A DNA stretch of 64,000 bases, from contig CM037848.1 in assembly GCA_021234535.1 (NCBI GenBank), positions 14,215,444-14,279,443 of the forward strand. Reading direction: 5' to 3'. This document shows, in pieces, positions 50,563 through 62,245 of this stretch (positions within the stretch are counted from its first letter, which is position 1; each line of letters opens with the position of its first letter). Source of the DNA: Stichopus chloronotus (lineage: Eukaryota > Echinodermata > Holothuroidea > Aspidochirotida > Stichopodidae). A program made the translations under genes and the position numbers. Below the pieces are notes generated by a model. The model was not told where the DNA came from. It saw only the letters and a list, made by a program, of their open reading frames with translations, and ran no database searches.

Positions 50563-53500
50563 CTGAAATTAAATACATTGAAACAGAAACAACTTGACCT
50601 ATTTCTTGTGAAGTGCCTCATTAGCCAAAACTTATGTCTTCTTGCTTTGGCAAAGGATATAAAATGTTTCACTTTACTTTCAATATTCGTTAAACATTAA
50701 TCAACATTTTGAGAAAATAAGAAAAGAACTTATCGTTAAAACAAGTCCTTAACCTACAAAATCAAATTGTTGATGACAACTGGCAAAGTTGGCTTTGAAT
50801 CAGCAAGAACGCAACGTCAAACTTACATTAAACAGGCTTACCTTGTATTTCATGGAAAGGTAAGAATTCTGGCGCTCTGCATTTCAGCCTAAGAGTCGTT
50901 GGGGATGGGAATGTCGGGGGGGGGGGGGTATTTTTGAGGTTTAAGTACAGTTCCAGATTCAAGGTCTTTAAGTCAATTGGTTGTCTCTGAGTTGTAGATG
51001 AAAACTTCTTGTCATTATCTGTAGACGGAAATTAGTGATGCCACTATTGATCGCAATCATTGGTGTTGACTTCAGGCTTAAATCCCTTAAAGTAGGTCAC
51101 ATCAGAGTGACGCGAATTGTATCAGTATTAAATACATGTCCTGTTGCTATTATTTAAATCGATATCTTTCTTTTCTACCCTTACTCATGGACCTTTTTTT
51201 TTCAAATGTCATCTCCAAAATATCTTTTGTTTTTGACCGTGGGAAATGGTTAACCTTCATCCTATATTAGTGGAAACCTTGTAGTCTCCATAGTCTACAT
51301 CCTCTTTCCTCTTCATTCTTCCATCCTCCTCTTGTACTCATGGATCAATTTTCAAACATCACCTACAAAATATGTTGTTTTTGACCGTGGGAATTGGTCA
51401 ACCTTCACCCTATATTAGAGAAAACATTTCAGGCTCCAAGGTGTAACGCACTCCCCCCCACACTCTTCTGTTGTCCCCTAGATCCCATTCCGTGAAGACA
51501 TTTAACATCACCTTGTTATCTGTTTAACCAGGATTTGCTTTGGAGGTCACTGACAGACAGTGGTACCTTGCTTTCTGAGCAAAAGTAGATTTATGATCCA
51601 CCTTAAAAAGATTTTACCCTAAACAATAGAAACATGTATCTTTTGTATTTATGGTCACATTTTGTGGTGTCTCTGATGAACTTTGTGGTGCCGGTTAATT
51701 TTGTATCAACCAGCTTTACAAGTTCATTAACCTGCTGTATTTTCTTCAAAAGATCATCCCAAAAGTTATGGAGTTAAAAGGAAAAGTCTTGTGTTAGGCC
51801 ACACATCGTCCCGCATCAGTTGTTCTAATCGGATGAAGGCCTACTATTGTCGCTGCACCTTTCTTCATGCTATACAGACAAGGATTATTGTTCCATCGAT
51901 CCTATTGTCATTCAAGAGCGACTTTTATTAAGCAACTACCTCTGTTGTTATTAAACCAATCAAAGGACTTTGCAGATCCTGTTGGTTTCATTTGCTGTTC
52001 AATTTTCAGTAAAACAGTCAATGACAGTTACCTGGCTGCAGCCTTCAGGGCTGAATCATCAGCTTCTGAAAACCCCGCCCACGACATCCATATTCATACA
52101 TTGTTTATCTGTACAACTACTAAGGTAACAGTGACTCACTTCAGTGAGCTCTTTCACCAATGGCTTTCCACTCTCTTTCAGTTGTAGCTAACCTAAGTAA
52201 TAGAAACTCCTCCCACAAGGTTGTAAAAAAAAAAATGTCACTGATTAAGATGCATCACCTGTGTGTGTCAGTGTGTGTGTTTTGCAGAAGGATGCCTGTG
52301 TTGAAGGGAAAAAAAAAAACTTCAGCTTTCAAGTGACAACACAATAGAAGAGTAGTGAAGTTTCCTGACTTGCCAATCAAACAAAATCTCTTGTCATGGT
52401 TGAAATACTTTTAAAAATTAGAAGCTCTGATAATGTAATCACTTGTTAACAGGATGTCACAGGATACCCAGCAGTGTTATACATCAGTGCATTTTATTTT
52501 GTGGAACTTGTAGTACAACCTCTCTGGAATTATTGTAAATCCTTTTAATCACAAGGACTTTTGTAGAATTTTGTAAGGCAAGTTTGAATTTTTTTCTTCC
52601 TTTTGTTTTTTTCTTTTTAGTTTTTTCACGTCGTTAATAATTTTACTTAAAGTGATCATTTTCGGTCCATCGGTTCGTGATCATCTTTGTGCAACATGGA
52701 CATTGCATGGATGACAATAACCCCAACTGTGTCACCAGATTGTAGTAAAGTAATTGATACAATTGTTTTTCAAAAACCTTCACTTTTTTTCTGCTCTACG
52801 TTTTTGGTCTTATTACACATTTTCAATTTATCCTGCATATATCACTGTTAATTTCTTTGATACTTTTTACATTTAATAATTACATTTATTTTTTAGCACC
52901 TGCATTGCTCATTATCACACCTTGTTTTAATTAACTTTTGAAGTTTGCACATTACGTGCCACAGATGCTGCAAGATAAGTGGCATCAGTGGCTGTGACCA
53001 GTTTTATTTGCATCTCAGTTTTGGTGGTGCTGCTGTAATTTCACCTACAGTGGTGTACCATTATTAGGAGTGTTTTCTTCATCAATTCCCTTCCAAATAT
53101 CAGAATTGGGTAATTTCTACTTTTTACACGTCGGGCACCCCGGATGCCCCAAAAACATGTTGGCTGTATAGATATATGCAGTACCATAAATCATAGTTGG
53201 TTTGGAGGGATCTTTCCAATGCAAGTTTCGTACACCAGACCACTGTGTATGCATTAATAGGGCTGCTGATTCTCTGTTGAAGCCACCACCTGATGAAATT
53301 TCGTAGCATGTTCAAGAGGAAAAGATGTCACCCCTTGTCAGTGTTTGTGCCTCATATTAGAAAGAATGGTTTGATGCATCCCAACTTTCCAGAAAACTGG
53401 AAAATGATAAGAGGAGAGTTTGAGCAAGGGCATCTGAAACTGGGGGTGTGCCTGGTGTTCAGTTTCGTTGTCTTTCACTGTGCCCAGTTCAAACATGAGC

Positions 53501-54398
53501 TCTGGTGTGGAAAATATCACCCCCAGTTTGGAAAAATCACCCACAATTTCAGAAGAAAACTCTGTACTGCCTAGTTGTAACTCTTGCAACTACTATTCCA
53601 CTCAATTGAATACAAACAATTTAATTTGTAAATTTAACAGCTATATTATTGGTGTTGGTTACAAAGTCTATACACTGGAAGACCTATACACAGGCCTAGA
53701 CTGCTGTATCTCACTGTTGAACATGTTTTATTAATTGCATTATGACCTTTTACGACACTGCTGTAATTTGTGGTAGTTCACACCGTTTATATATTCCATG
53801 CCAGATTTAAATTGGGGTAGAACACGTAGTAGGCATCTTCGCACTGATAAAGTTGACCTCCAGGGTTTGAGGAAAAAGCTATAAATAGAATCCTGTAAGA
53901 GGATGATGTTTGCTTCTTCATTATTTTCCTGGACCTGTCCAAATTGATAGAGTCCGACCCATTAAACGCAAATTCCTCACTATGTAGTACACTTAATATT
54001 AATTTTCAATTTCTTAGAAAAGATAAGTAGAACTATTTGAGCATTAAAAATCCATAAATTATTCTGAAGTTGTTTCATGTTGGTTTCATCTACAGTACAT
54101 CATAAGTTTGACTAGTTGTCTGCCATCAATTATTGATTGTCATGCACACTTGAAGACATTCATGTTTTTTATCGTACATCAAAGTTCAACGTGATCGATC
54201 TCATGTACATCTTATCTGCTTTCCACTTGAGAAAAGATTAACAGTTACATTTCCAGAAATCTGGAGGAGTTAGACAACATGTCATGTTTCATTCTAAAAT
54301 GACTGATCCGAATCAATCGCGTTCGTGAGTTTTCATCCCGGAGTGTAAAGTCGACTTGCGTTGCAAAATGCTCACCTTTTGTTTATATCTATTTTTAG
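50563..54398. other. Region 5' of the kinase coding exons
   Basis: Contains 13 G at 50916-50928 and the tandem duplication at 51182-51438. The promoter or a non-coding first exon of the kinase gene could be here. A modest CpG cluster at 54305-54365 (CGCGTTCG, CCCGG, GTCGACTTGCG) lies just upstream of the candidate first coding exon, but no TATA box or initiator can be fixed. Confidence 0.4.
51182..51438 (+). repeat. Two-copy tandem duplication, period about 153 bp
   Basis: The segment 51182-51290 recurs at 51335-51438 with moderate divergence. Shared blocks are TACTCATGGA, TTTTTGACCGTGGGAA, TCAACCTTCA or TTAACCTTCA, CCTATATTAG and GCTCCA or TCTCCA. Each is non-coding. Confidence 0.75.
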
Positions 54399-54524
54399 GT
54401 TCTTGGCGTGAAGAGACTACCTCAGATAATTGAGCAAAGGAACAAAATAGAAAATACACTGCCGTCCCCCTCCCCCACTTTCAGAAGGGCACACCCGAGA
54501 CAGGAAATCTAGAAGAGAATTTCG

Positions 54525-54676
54525 ATGCCGACCAATAGCGACATGGCTACCCTTCCGGTGACGGATTGTGGTAGCCACGTCATCAACGTGAGCAAGAACA
54601 CCCTCATCACAAGTCGGAACGCACCGCCGAAGGTCACCGTTGTTTCGGAGAAGGGGACGAACCAATTCAATGATTG
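54525..54676 (+). CDS. MAP3K13: Candidate first coding exon of the MAP3K12/13 gene
   Basis: A GC- and CpG-richer island in AT-rich DNA. The ATG at 54525 follows an in-frame TAG at 54510 and opens 50 codons beginning MPTNSDMATLPVTDCG and ending in KGTNQFND. A second in-frame ATG at 54543 has the better context (GACATGG), so true initiation may be there. No ATG occurs between 54399 and 54524, which suits a leader. Two acceptors precede it: TATTTTTAG ending at 54398 and a much stronger pyrimidine tract ending CTTTCAG at 54484. The donor after 54676 is TG|GTGAGT, a strong site. The N-terminus of this family is poorly conserved, so I cannot confirm the identity by similarity. The donor is phase 2, whereas the best acceptor of the next exon needs phase 1. 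An unseen small exon, a weak acceptor at 55687, or misassignment of this exon are all possible. A minus-strand frame overlaps it (54417-54728); I regard that as a shadow. Confidence 0.5.
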
Positions 54677-55713
54677 GTGAGTCGTGATTACGTAAAGTCA
54701 GCGTTTGAAGCACCGTCAGAGTCATCACATAAATACTACAATTTATATCAGGTCCAAAATTTGGACCCAGTTACCTGCAGTCCATAGTCGTTTGGTCATG
54801 TTACCCAAGTACCCGAAAACATCTTCCGTTAAGCTATGAATTTGTTGTAGGACATTTTAGCTTTTGAGACACTTTGTATTTTACAGTCAATGACAATAAA
54901 GTGTTTTTTAGTCAAAGGCATAAAGTTTGAAAAGAATTTGCAGAATGATTCACCGCTAGTTTACTAAGGTTATACAGTGTGCTTCAGTCAAGGTTAGTCT
55001 TGTCGCATTTTGTTCATTTTCCTGTCAATGTATACATTGCAAGCCAAGGTACTTCCTTGCCTTTGTCCATTCTGTTTGGAATTATTCTCACGGTGAGCGG
55101 TAACATAGTTTCAATGAATGCCTTTTGATGAAGGTAAAAAACATGAACGAAGGACGACTTTAAATCAGTGAATGAAGTAATAAGCAAGTCAAGGCGCTTA
55201 TGGCAGGCGCTGACAGCCATTGAAAGGTTGAACTATGTCTAAACATCAAAGTGAACCTAGATGTTTGTTTATCACACTTTGAGGAAAGCACAACTACTTT
55301 AGGCCCTTTATGTTTGGCTTCTTGTTAAATTATTGCTTGCACAGTGTTAGAAAATAAACCAAGTCTCTGGCCTTTGCACTGATTCTTTCCACTGTCTGCT
55401 GTTGTACATCACACATTTACACCACATCACAATGCAACAGTGTGCCCTGTTTTCATTGTTTTTTTTTTTGATTGTCTGTATTCTGTAAAAACATGAATAA
55501 TACTGTTTCAGACTCCCATAAAACTTAAATATTTTTTTGTCGCTGCAGTTCCTTGGGATTTGGTTTCGTGTATTTATTTATTTATTTATTTATTCGTTGT
55601 ATCATAATTTGTCCTATGAGTACATTACAATAGAAACTTGTGTGCAGCGGTAGTTGCTTGCACGTGTTTAATAAAAGATTAACATAGTCAGTCGTTTTTC
55701 CTCGATTCTTCAG
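54677..55713 (+). other. Intron or unresolved 5' gap of the MAP3K12/13 gene
   Basis: AT-rich sequence starting GTGAGT and ending TTCTTCAG. It holds a (TTTA)n microsatellite at 55571-55594 and short T runs. A small extra exon of 3n+2 nt would be needed to keep phase; I did not find a convincing one. Confidence 0.5.
55571..55594 (+). repeat. (TTTA)n microsatellite
   Basis: About six units of TTTA in the intron or gap upstream of the pre-kinase exon. Confidence 0.9.
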
Positions 55714-55935
55714 TGTCCTCCATCTCGAAGACGAGATCGACCTCTCGACAGCCCAAACCCAGCGTCCCTAGGAAATCAGACTCTCTGAATAATAACAATT
55801 CGGGAGAGGTTGCCAACAACAACCACACCGTCTCCCGTGACAACCACCGTCGTACCTTCTTGGAGGGCATCTGGGGATGCCTGCGACCCGTTATCGGCAT
55901 GATCAACATATCGGCAGTGGCGGAGAAACCAGCAG
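55714..55935 (+). CDS. MAP3K13: MAP3K12/13 exon: Ser/Asn-rich linker and pre-kinase motif
   Basis: Internal exon of 222 nt encoding about 73 residues. The first part (SSISKTRSTSRQPKPSVPRK, then an Asn-rich stretch) looks disordered and basic. The C-terminal half carries FLEGIWGCLRPV at 55857-55892, which matches the FLEGLFGCLRPV segment just ahead of the kinase domain in vertebrate DLK and LZK (family knowledge) and fixes both frame and identity. The acceptor is a strong pyrimidine tract ending TTCTTCAG at 55713. The donor is CAG|GTCGGT after 55935, with a single G completing a Gly codon in the next exon (phase 1). There is no in-frame ATG upstream before a TAA at 55680, so the start codon must be in an earlier exon. 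An alternative weak acceptor (CATAG at 55687) would extend the exon by 26 nt and would fix the phase clash with 54525-54676. Confidence 0.87.
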
Positions 55936-56398
55936 GTCGGTAACTCGTCGTTTGTTGAATGTCGGTCGATCATCATTTGTCGTAGGTTCAGGGATTATCA
56001 TCGGTCTCTGGCTATTGATTGTGGATTATTGATTCTTGGTTGACAGTTATTGATCAGTGATCGTGAATTGTTGGTTATTTCAGTTTTTGGTTTTCAGGCA
56101 TTTGGTATCGGGTGTTGACAAATGGTTACAGGAATATGGGTTATCAAGCTGATGGTGGTCAGTTGGTGGTATGAAAGACAAAAACAGGACTCGAGGGAGG
56201 TAGTAACAATGGATATCGTAACAAAGTGTTCTATGACTTTAACATTACTTAGTTATGTTTCATGACAAAGTGGTCATTTCTGTTCCTCATTATTAAATGA
56301 ACACCCTTCAGGACAATTGTAAATTACTGTGTGTAGTGGCAACTTAAAAGAGTAGGAGTACAGTAGTCTTTTGGGTTAGAGGGAACCAACTTTTTCAG

Positions 56399-56624
56399 GT
56401 GACTTGTTGTTGAAGAGCACAGCCCCCACTTTGTTCACAGATGATTGGGAGGTACCCTTCGAGGCTATCCGTAACCTCCAATGGCTTGGAAGCGGAGCCC
56501 AGGGCGCCGTCTTCCTGGGTCAGTACAAGGGAGAACCGCTGGCAGTGAAGAAATTGCGAGAGGAAAAAGAGACGGACATCAAACATCTCAGGAAGCTTAA
56601 TCATCCGAACATCGTTAAAATCAA
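56399..56624 (+). CDS. MAP3K13: MAP3K12/13 exon: kinase N-lobe (glycine loop, ATP lysine)
   Basis: Exon of 226 nt, about 74 residues. It starts after ACTTTTTCAG and ends at [27 protein letters not shown] corresponds to the WEVPFEEI...LQW start of the DLK/LZK kinase domain. The glycine loop GSGAQGAV is at 56488-56511, and the ATP-anchoring Lys of the AVKK motif is at 56548-56550. [20 protein letters not shown] follows and is the near-invariant family segment covering helix C and strand 4. All key N-lobe residues are present, so nothing suggests a pseudokinase. It joins upstream through a phase 1 intron and downstream through a phase 2 intron whose split codon gives Lys, then GVC as in the vertebrate FKGVC. 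Identity as DLK/LZK family is very secure; assignment to MAP3K12 versus MAP3K13 is not. Confidence 0.95.
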
Positions 56625-57141
56625 GTGAGTGTTTCACTGTCAGGACTGTGAGGAAACTGTTGACTTACCAAGTCAACTGTGAGTTAAGACGTCTCTTGTG
56701 TAAGTGAAACTGTTGAATTTTAAATCAACATATTTTGATTTTGTCAACATTCTACTTCAACATCGACCTGCTTAGACAAGCCATCCAACATCCTGCCCAT
56801 ACAACCCATCTGTTGTAAAAGTTTACAAGTTTAGCCATACATTTGGTAGACTTATTAACAGACATCCCCTCTCTCTCTTTCCCCCATTTTTTCCCTCTTG
56901 TGCAAGTTTCCAAAAAGTTTTCCATCATTGATAAATTTTTTTAGGTTTTCTATTGATTTGTAGGTGATGTATCTGTCAACAATATCTTCACACACAGAAA
57001 AAAAAACTTTCTCAAGTTCCTTCCAATGGAGGAATAAACATCTAAGCATGCAACCCTTCGTCCGGCCAGGCTACAATGAAATCTATACCGAGGTTTTTGG
57101 TTTCAATAAACTATTCTTCTCTCTGTCCACTCTCCTCCCAG

Positions 57142-57333
57142 GGGTGTTTGCAGGAAGGCGCCATGTTTTTGCATTCTCATGGAGTACTGTCCTTACGGTC
57201 AGCTGTACGAGGTTCTGCGGGACGGGAGGGAGATCCCACCGTACCTGATGGTGGAATGGAGCAAGCAGATTGCCCGCGGTATGGACTACCTCCACAGTCG
57301 GAAGATCATCCACAGAGATCTCAAGTCACCTAA
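57142..57333 (+). CDS. MAP3K13: MAP3K12/13 exon: hinge and catalytic loop
   Basis: Exon of 192 nt in a frame with no long ORF of its own, because both ends are split codons. It follows the acceptor CTCCTCCCAG (57141) and ends at CCTAA|GTAAGT. The translation opens [20 protein letters not shown], matching the strand 5 and hinge region of DLK/LZK (GVCTQAPCYCI-MEYC). [20 protein letters not shown] and then [18 protein letters not shown] follow. HRD is at 57311-57319, and the Asn of HRDLKSPN is completed across the intron (AA plus C). PYGQ and WSKQIA resemble the fly Wallenda sequence as I recall it. Catalytic Asp and Lys are intact. Longer ORFs across this segment in the other two plus frames are shadows that run into the intron. 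Confidence 0.95.
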   Translation, partial: GCLQEGAMFLHSHGVLSLRSAVRGSAGREGDPTVPDGGMEQADCPRYGLPPQSEDHPQRSQVT

Positions 57334-57676
57334 GTAAGTCCTCTATTTGGATCTTGAAAAACGAAAAACAAAACAAAAAAATTGGAGCTTCCATCTTCAG
57401 GCTTTTGTTTCACACTCTGTGGAATTTCTTGAATAGAGTAATTTACTAAACTGGTCGCAAATGAACAAACCTTTGATATTTCTTTTTTATACGCTGAGGT
57501 AGGAGGTCAAATAAGGAGAGGAAAAAAAAAGAAAAAAAGATAAAAGTGACCATGAAGTTCAAATTTCAGATTGATTAAAACAAAAAAGACAAAGATATTG
57601 ACTGATAGTCAAGAATATCTTTTAACAGGAATATATGGTTTTGGCATCTTAGCAGTATTTCCCTAGATAATCATAA

Positions 57677-57940
<264 letters not shown>

Positions 57941-60477
57941 TAACTACTGGATCGTAATGGAAATGACCACCTGAAATTATTTTCAAAACCCAGTTATCGA
58001 AGAATATTGGAGCGGATAAAAAATTAATGCAACCCTGCGTTCATTGTATTTATGATAGCTACAACATTTTGAAATGAGTAAGTTAGAGCCACAGTGTTCA
58101 TCCCTTGTGAGTTATCCCTTGCAAAGATGGTTGGTAGGGTAGCTGCGAGCGAAAGAAGATACTCTGCTCAGTGGTCCTCTTTCATTTTAGATAGAAGTAA
58201 TCGTCCCATAGTGACTATGACTAGAAAGATAACAGCCAGTATATTTCGAAGGAGAAGGATCTTTCATCAAGGGGAAAACAGCCAGAATTTTAAGTTTTGT
58301 TTAAGTGTGGGTAAGACAAAAAAGAAAAACAAAGCTGTATTCTGATAAAGTTTTCTGTAGACCTATTTGTTGTTGTTTGTTCAAGTATGAAATATCTCAC
58401 ATCAGACTTGGTTCTAGCAACATATTTTTTTTTTTGGGGGGGAGGGATAATTCACATAGAAGCATCTAAGTTGAGTGCCGCCATCAGTTGGCGCATAGCA
58501 AGTTTTCTTTTCGAAAAGCCTCCCAGACTGCAGGAAATGGCACCCATAGACCTCGCTGTAATCACCCCAGTCCTCTGTTTTGAGATCTTGTGTGTCAAAA
58601 ACTTACTGTTCTAAAAAATTCAGGTGAATGATAGTATAAATCATCTGCCAAATTTTTGATGGACTTGAATCTTGAAGATGATCGTCTCACGAAGTCACCT
58701 TCACGTCATGCGGTGCGGCTTTGTCACACTGACAGCCTCCAATTTGCCGGTTGTTAAAGAAGTTTTAAAAATGGAGACCTTGAAGATGGGGACTGTGTTG
58801 TGTAACCCAACCTCACCAGTGTGTCATTTTCCATTCTGTAGCCATTTATCTACTACTTGCTTCTTTTATACAAATATGTGAAAGTAAAGCATGGGGGTTA
58901 AGCAAAGATTTTTGTACTCACATCCTTGCTTCCAAACAAAGGAAAGCAGTTTCAGAAAAAAATGAATCATGACATAATGCTCAAAATTTTGAAACAAACA
59001 ATATTTCTTGCTAAGTTCTGTTCATCATTGCTTTTTGACATTGCTTAAAATATTTTGCTGAAGTAGGTAATTGGCACTTATGCAATGTTCCTCTGGGCGA
59101 GAGATGACAACAGATCCAAACATTTTGCATCAATTAATTTTGTAAGATCCAAAGTTTATGAGGTTTGTAGCTGAGAAATGCTGGGAAAAAAAATCTGGCA
59201 AAACAGAAGCTAAAAGATGCTTTCCTTCTTCAGTTTCAATTCTTAGAGCACCAGCATCAGTTTCGTATCGTAAACCTTAATGACCAAAAAAATAGAACCA
59301 TTGATGTCATAATCAAATTTAGATTTGCCTCTAATTTATTTAGATAGTACAATGACCCACCCTATTGCACTTTTGCGATGTTGAAGTGATGTAACTTGCT
59401 ATGTATTGTTCCTCTCACAAAGTACATTTACCTGTCTTTATTGTACCTGTGTGATCAAAACAACCATAATTATTTTACTAGCTTCAAACTTGCTATTAAT
59501 AAACTTTGTCCCAAGAAGGTCACCAAATCAGAGCAAAGAGGGTTCAAAGTCGTTCAAAATTTTCACCCAAACTTCATTTCAAAGAAATGTTTTCTCCTTC
59601 CCCCAGTAAACTCATTTGCATACAATAGCCTTTTAACAGAGCAAACTGACCTGGGGATGTTTTCCAAAAGACCATGTCCCAAGTTCTATCAGTCGGCAAC
59701 TATCAAAGCAGACCTGAAGGTCATTTGTTAAAATGAAGTGGTACTCTGCAAATTGAATGAGAGGAAAGTTTAATGTAAAAATAAAATCAATATTGTCAAA
59801 TGGTATGAAGGGGTGATGTTATAGATCTGCTGAAATAAAAAATTGTTGGGAAGAAAACAATGCACCTCCCAAACAAAAGACCAAAGAGACAAGAGTATGT
59901 TGGAAGTCAGTGTCACGGTCGTCATCACGGTAAGATGTGAAGGATTGTTAGTTTACTTGTACTCTGAATCAGGGCAAAGTACTTTAGTGAGAGCAATAAA
60001 TTAAAACAGAGAGAGAGAGAAAAAAGGGGGATGGCCCATAGATTCTGTTTGCATTTCCTTCCAGTTAGTTTTTATCTGTGTAAATATAGCTGCACTTAGC
60101 TCAGAATAGGATTTATGTTTGGTTAATTGAAGCCTAAGTTATAATGAGTTGGTTTTCCCAAAAATCCCTCAGAGAGGTCAAGCTCTGGACATAGTAAGAA
60201 GTACATTCAACTGTCCTCCTCTTTGGTGCAGTGATGGCCACTCTGATAATCTTGTTTACTCCATCTTTGGAGTTTAAATGGTTAATTGATCCGAGAAAGC
60301 ACCATCATTGTCAGCAGCTGTTGTTGGTGTCTATTTGTTACTGGTCAAAGATTTGTTTGTCCACTGTACACTGATGGTTACTGATAACTGTTGTGCAAAT
60401 AACTGCATCTTTACATGGGAGCTTGTTGTAGTTGGCCTAAACTTTATGTGTATGTGTTCACTCATGTTTTGATGTTA

Positions 60478-60535
60478 GGTGGGGGGGGGGGGGTGGTGAG
60501 GAGAGGATTGAGGGAGATGGGGTGTGGGATTGGAA
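60478..60535 (+). repeat. G-rich tract with a 13 G run
   Basis: Thirteen consecutive G at 60481-60493 are followed by purine-rich DNA with further GGG runs (GAGGGAGATGGGGTGTGGG). It could form a G-quadruplex on the plus (sense) strand of the kinase intron. Confidence 0.8.
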
Positions 60536-62089
60536 GACAGGGATGAATGGAAGCAAGGATCAACATACAAAAATGGCATCATGAAATGTTGGAATCACTG
60601 TAAAGTTAAATAACAACATTCAATAAGTGACCAGTTGCTCATCTGGTGATAATCTGAAAGTTTGAAGGTCTTTTACCTCGCCCCATTTGTTGCCCTTGCA
60701 CCATTTGTTGCATGCATCATTTGCATACATGTCACAGATGGTGGGGGACACTGATATTTGTAAATGTTTTGTATTCCTTATGATGGATTTTGGACTGCAT
60801 AAAATTTGCTCTTCGGCTGTTGTGAACGGGAATCATTTTTACAGCGTAACAGGTCAAAATCCATCAGAAACCTACTTCGTTTTTCTTTTACAGTTGATTT
60901 TGGTTCCAGTTTTGAATTTCTTGCTCAGTTTGTCTGTATTCACATAGTAGACATATACTTACCCATTGCCTATGTACACTAATGCATCATTTGACCTTTG
61001 CTGAAAGTGCATCCAGCTTATCCTCTGAGCCTAGACTTTCCCTATTTTTTTTTTACAACATGTTGGATTTAGTGTGACCATTTTTTCCTCTTCAGGAATG
61101 AAAGTTAAGAATTGAAAGCTTGCGTATTCTCGTGTTCTTCTCAATAAGTTATCATTGTTCTGCACCATTAAATTAAAATTGGAATACCTTGCTTAGTTTA
61201 TCAGTATCAATGTGAAAGTTATTTTACTAACACATATGAAAGAAAAGCGTGTTGTTTGAAAGAACTCAAAGAATTATAGTTTATTAACATTGAACTTAGT
61301 TCTGGTAGTAGCTTTGACTTCTTCAACCTTGGAGCTCCATACTTCAACATGTAAAGCGGAATCCTGTTTATTTCACAAAGTGTTCACAATTTGCAAACAT
61401 TTGTCTTAACCTTCGATTAAGCAGAACTTAAGTTGTCTGATATTTTTTCTATACTGAGAACAGGAATAAACACCTCCATAGCACATGACACCACTTTGTT
61501 GCATTGATAGGTTAATTCATTGCATTTATAATGTGTCTGTGCTAAACATGCAGATAATACCACATGCTAAACAAAAGATGCAAATCCCAACAGCTCAATA
61601 GTGTGCTGCAGCTCAAACAGGGAGTAGTTACAATTCCTGGTATCTTTTCTTTCTTTTTTTTGTTTCATCTGTTTTCCCTTTAGCGGTGTGTGTACACAGC
61701 AGCGGCGGTGCATTGATCCAGTTTGTTATTGATTTTAAATTGTGCCAGTCTTTTTCCTTGAACTGAGGGTCTACTGATGATTGAAGTAGTGGTGGTGTAT
61801 AGGTGTTAGGTTCCTGGCAGCAGAGGTCATAGGCCCTGAAAGATGTTGGGGTGGAGTAAAAATTTAGAGGTGATCATGTGAATTGAAAATCTATGATGAA
61901 AAAAAAAGCAGATGGGTACTCAAAATAAATGCAAAATGATGTAAATGACCAAAGTTTGCTATTTAATACTTGGACGGGATCAAGAAGGAGGCTGGGGGTC
62001 ACAAAAGATAGGAAATGGTTGGATTAGAGGAATAATAGAATAATTTGAATCGTTTGCCTTGCTTTGCTGTGCATATACATTAAAGGGAA

Positions 62090-62245
62090 ATATTGTGTTG
62101 TTTTACAGAATAAGACCAATGTTTATGGAAACAGAATGATAGATTATTCAAAATAAGGCAAGCCAGTAGTCTTGGTTTCAAAGAAATAAGCTTTACCTTA
62201 TAAAAATTCAGGAATTCATTTGCTGCTCAAGAGTAATTATTCAAT
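62090..62245 (+). mobile_element. Truncated family 1 MITE in the kinase intron
   Basis: The left end TTAAAGGGAAATATTGTG and internal blocks (ACCAATGTTTATGG, GATAGATTATTCAAAATAAGG, AAAGAAATAAGC, TGCTGCTCAA) match the left half of the family 1 element. The match fades near 62245 and the right half and right terminus are missing. Confidence 0.7.

Noticed and set aside
50239..50700. 153-codon plus-strand frame
   Set aside because: Its composition is hydrophobic and unlike a domain; the overlapping minus-strand exon with acceptor, stop and AATAAA explains the stop-poor region better.
54417..54728. 103-codon minus-strand frame
   Set aside because: It lies antisense to the candidate first coding exon, which has a start codon, strong acceptor and donor; the minus frame has no recognised similarity.
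57076..57333. Plus-strand frames running through the catalytic-loop exon in other phases
   Set aside because: The family sequence is read in the third frame between split codons; these are shadows.
59396..59731. 111-codon plus-strand frame in the last intron
   Set aside because: Considered as the next kinase exon but lacks the expected DVDSSAIIWGVG-like segment and lies in AT-rich sequence without suitable splice sites.
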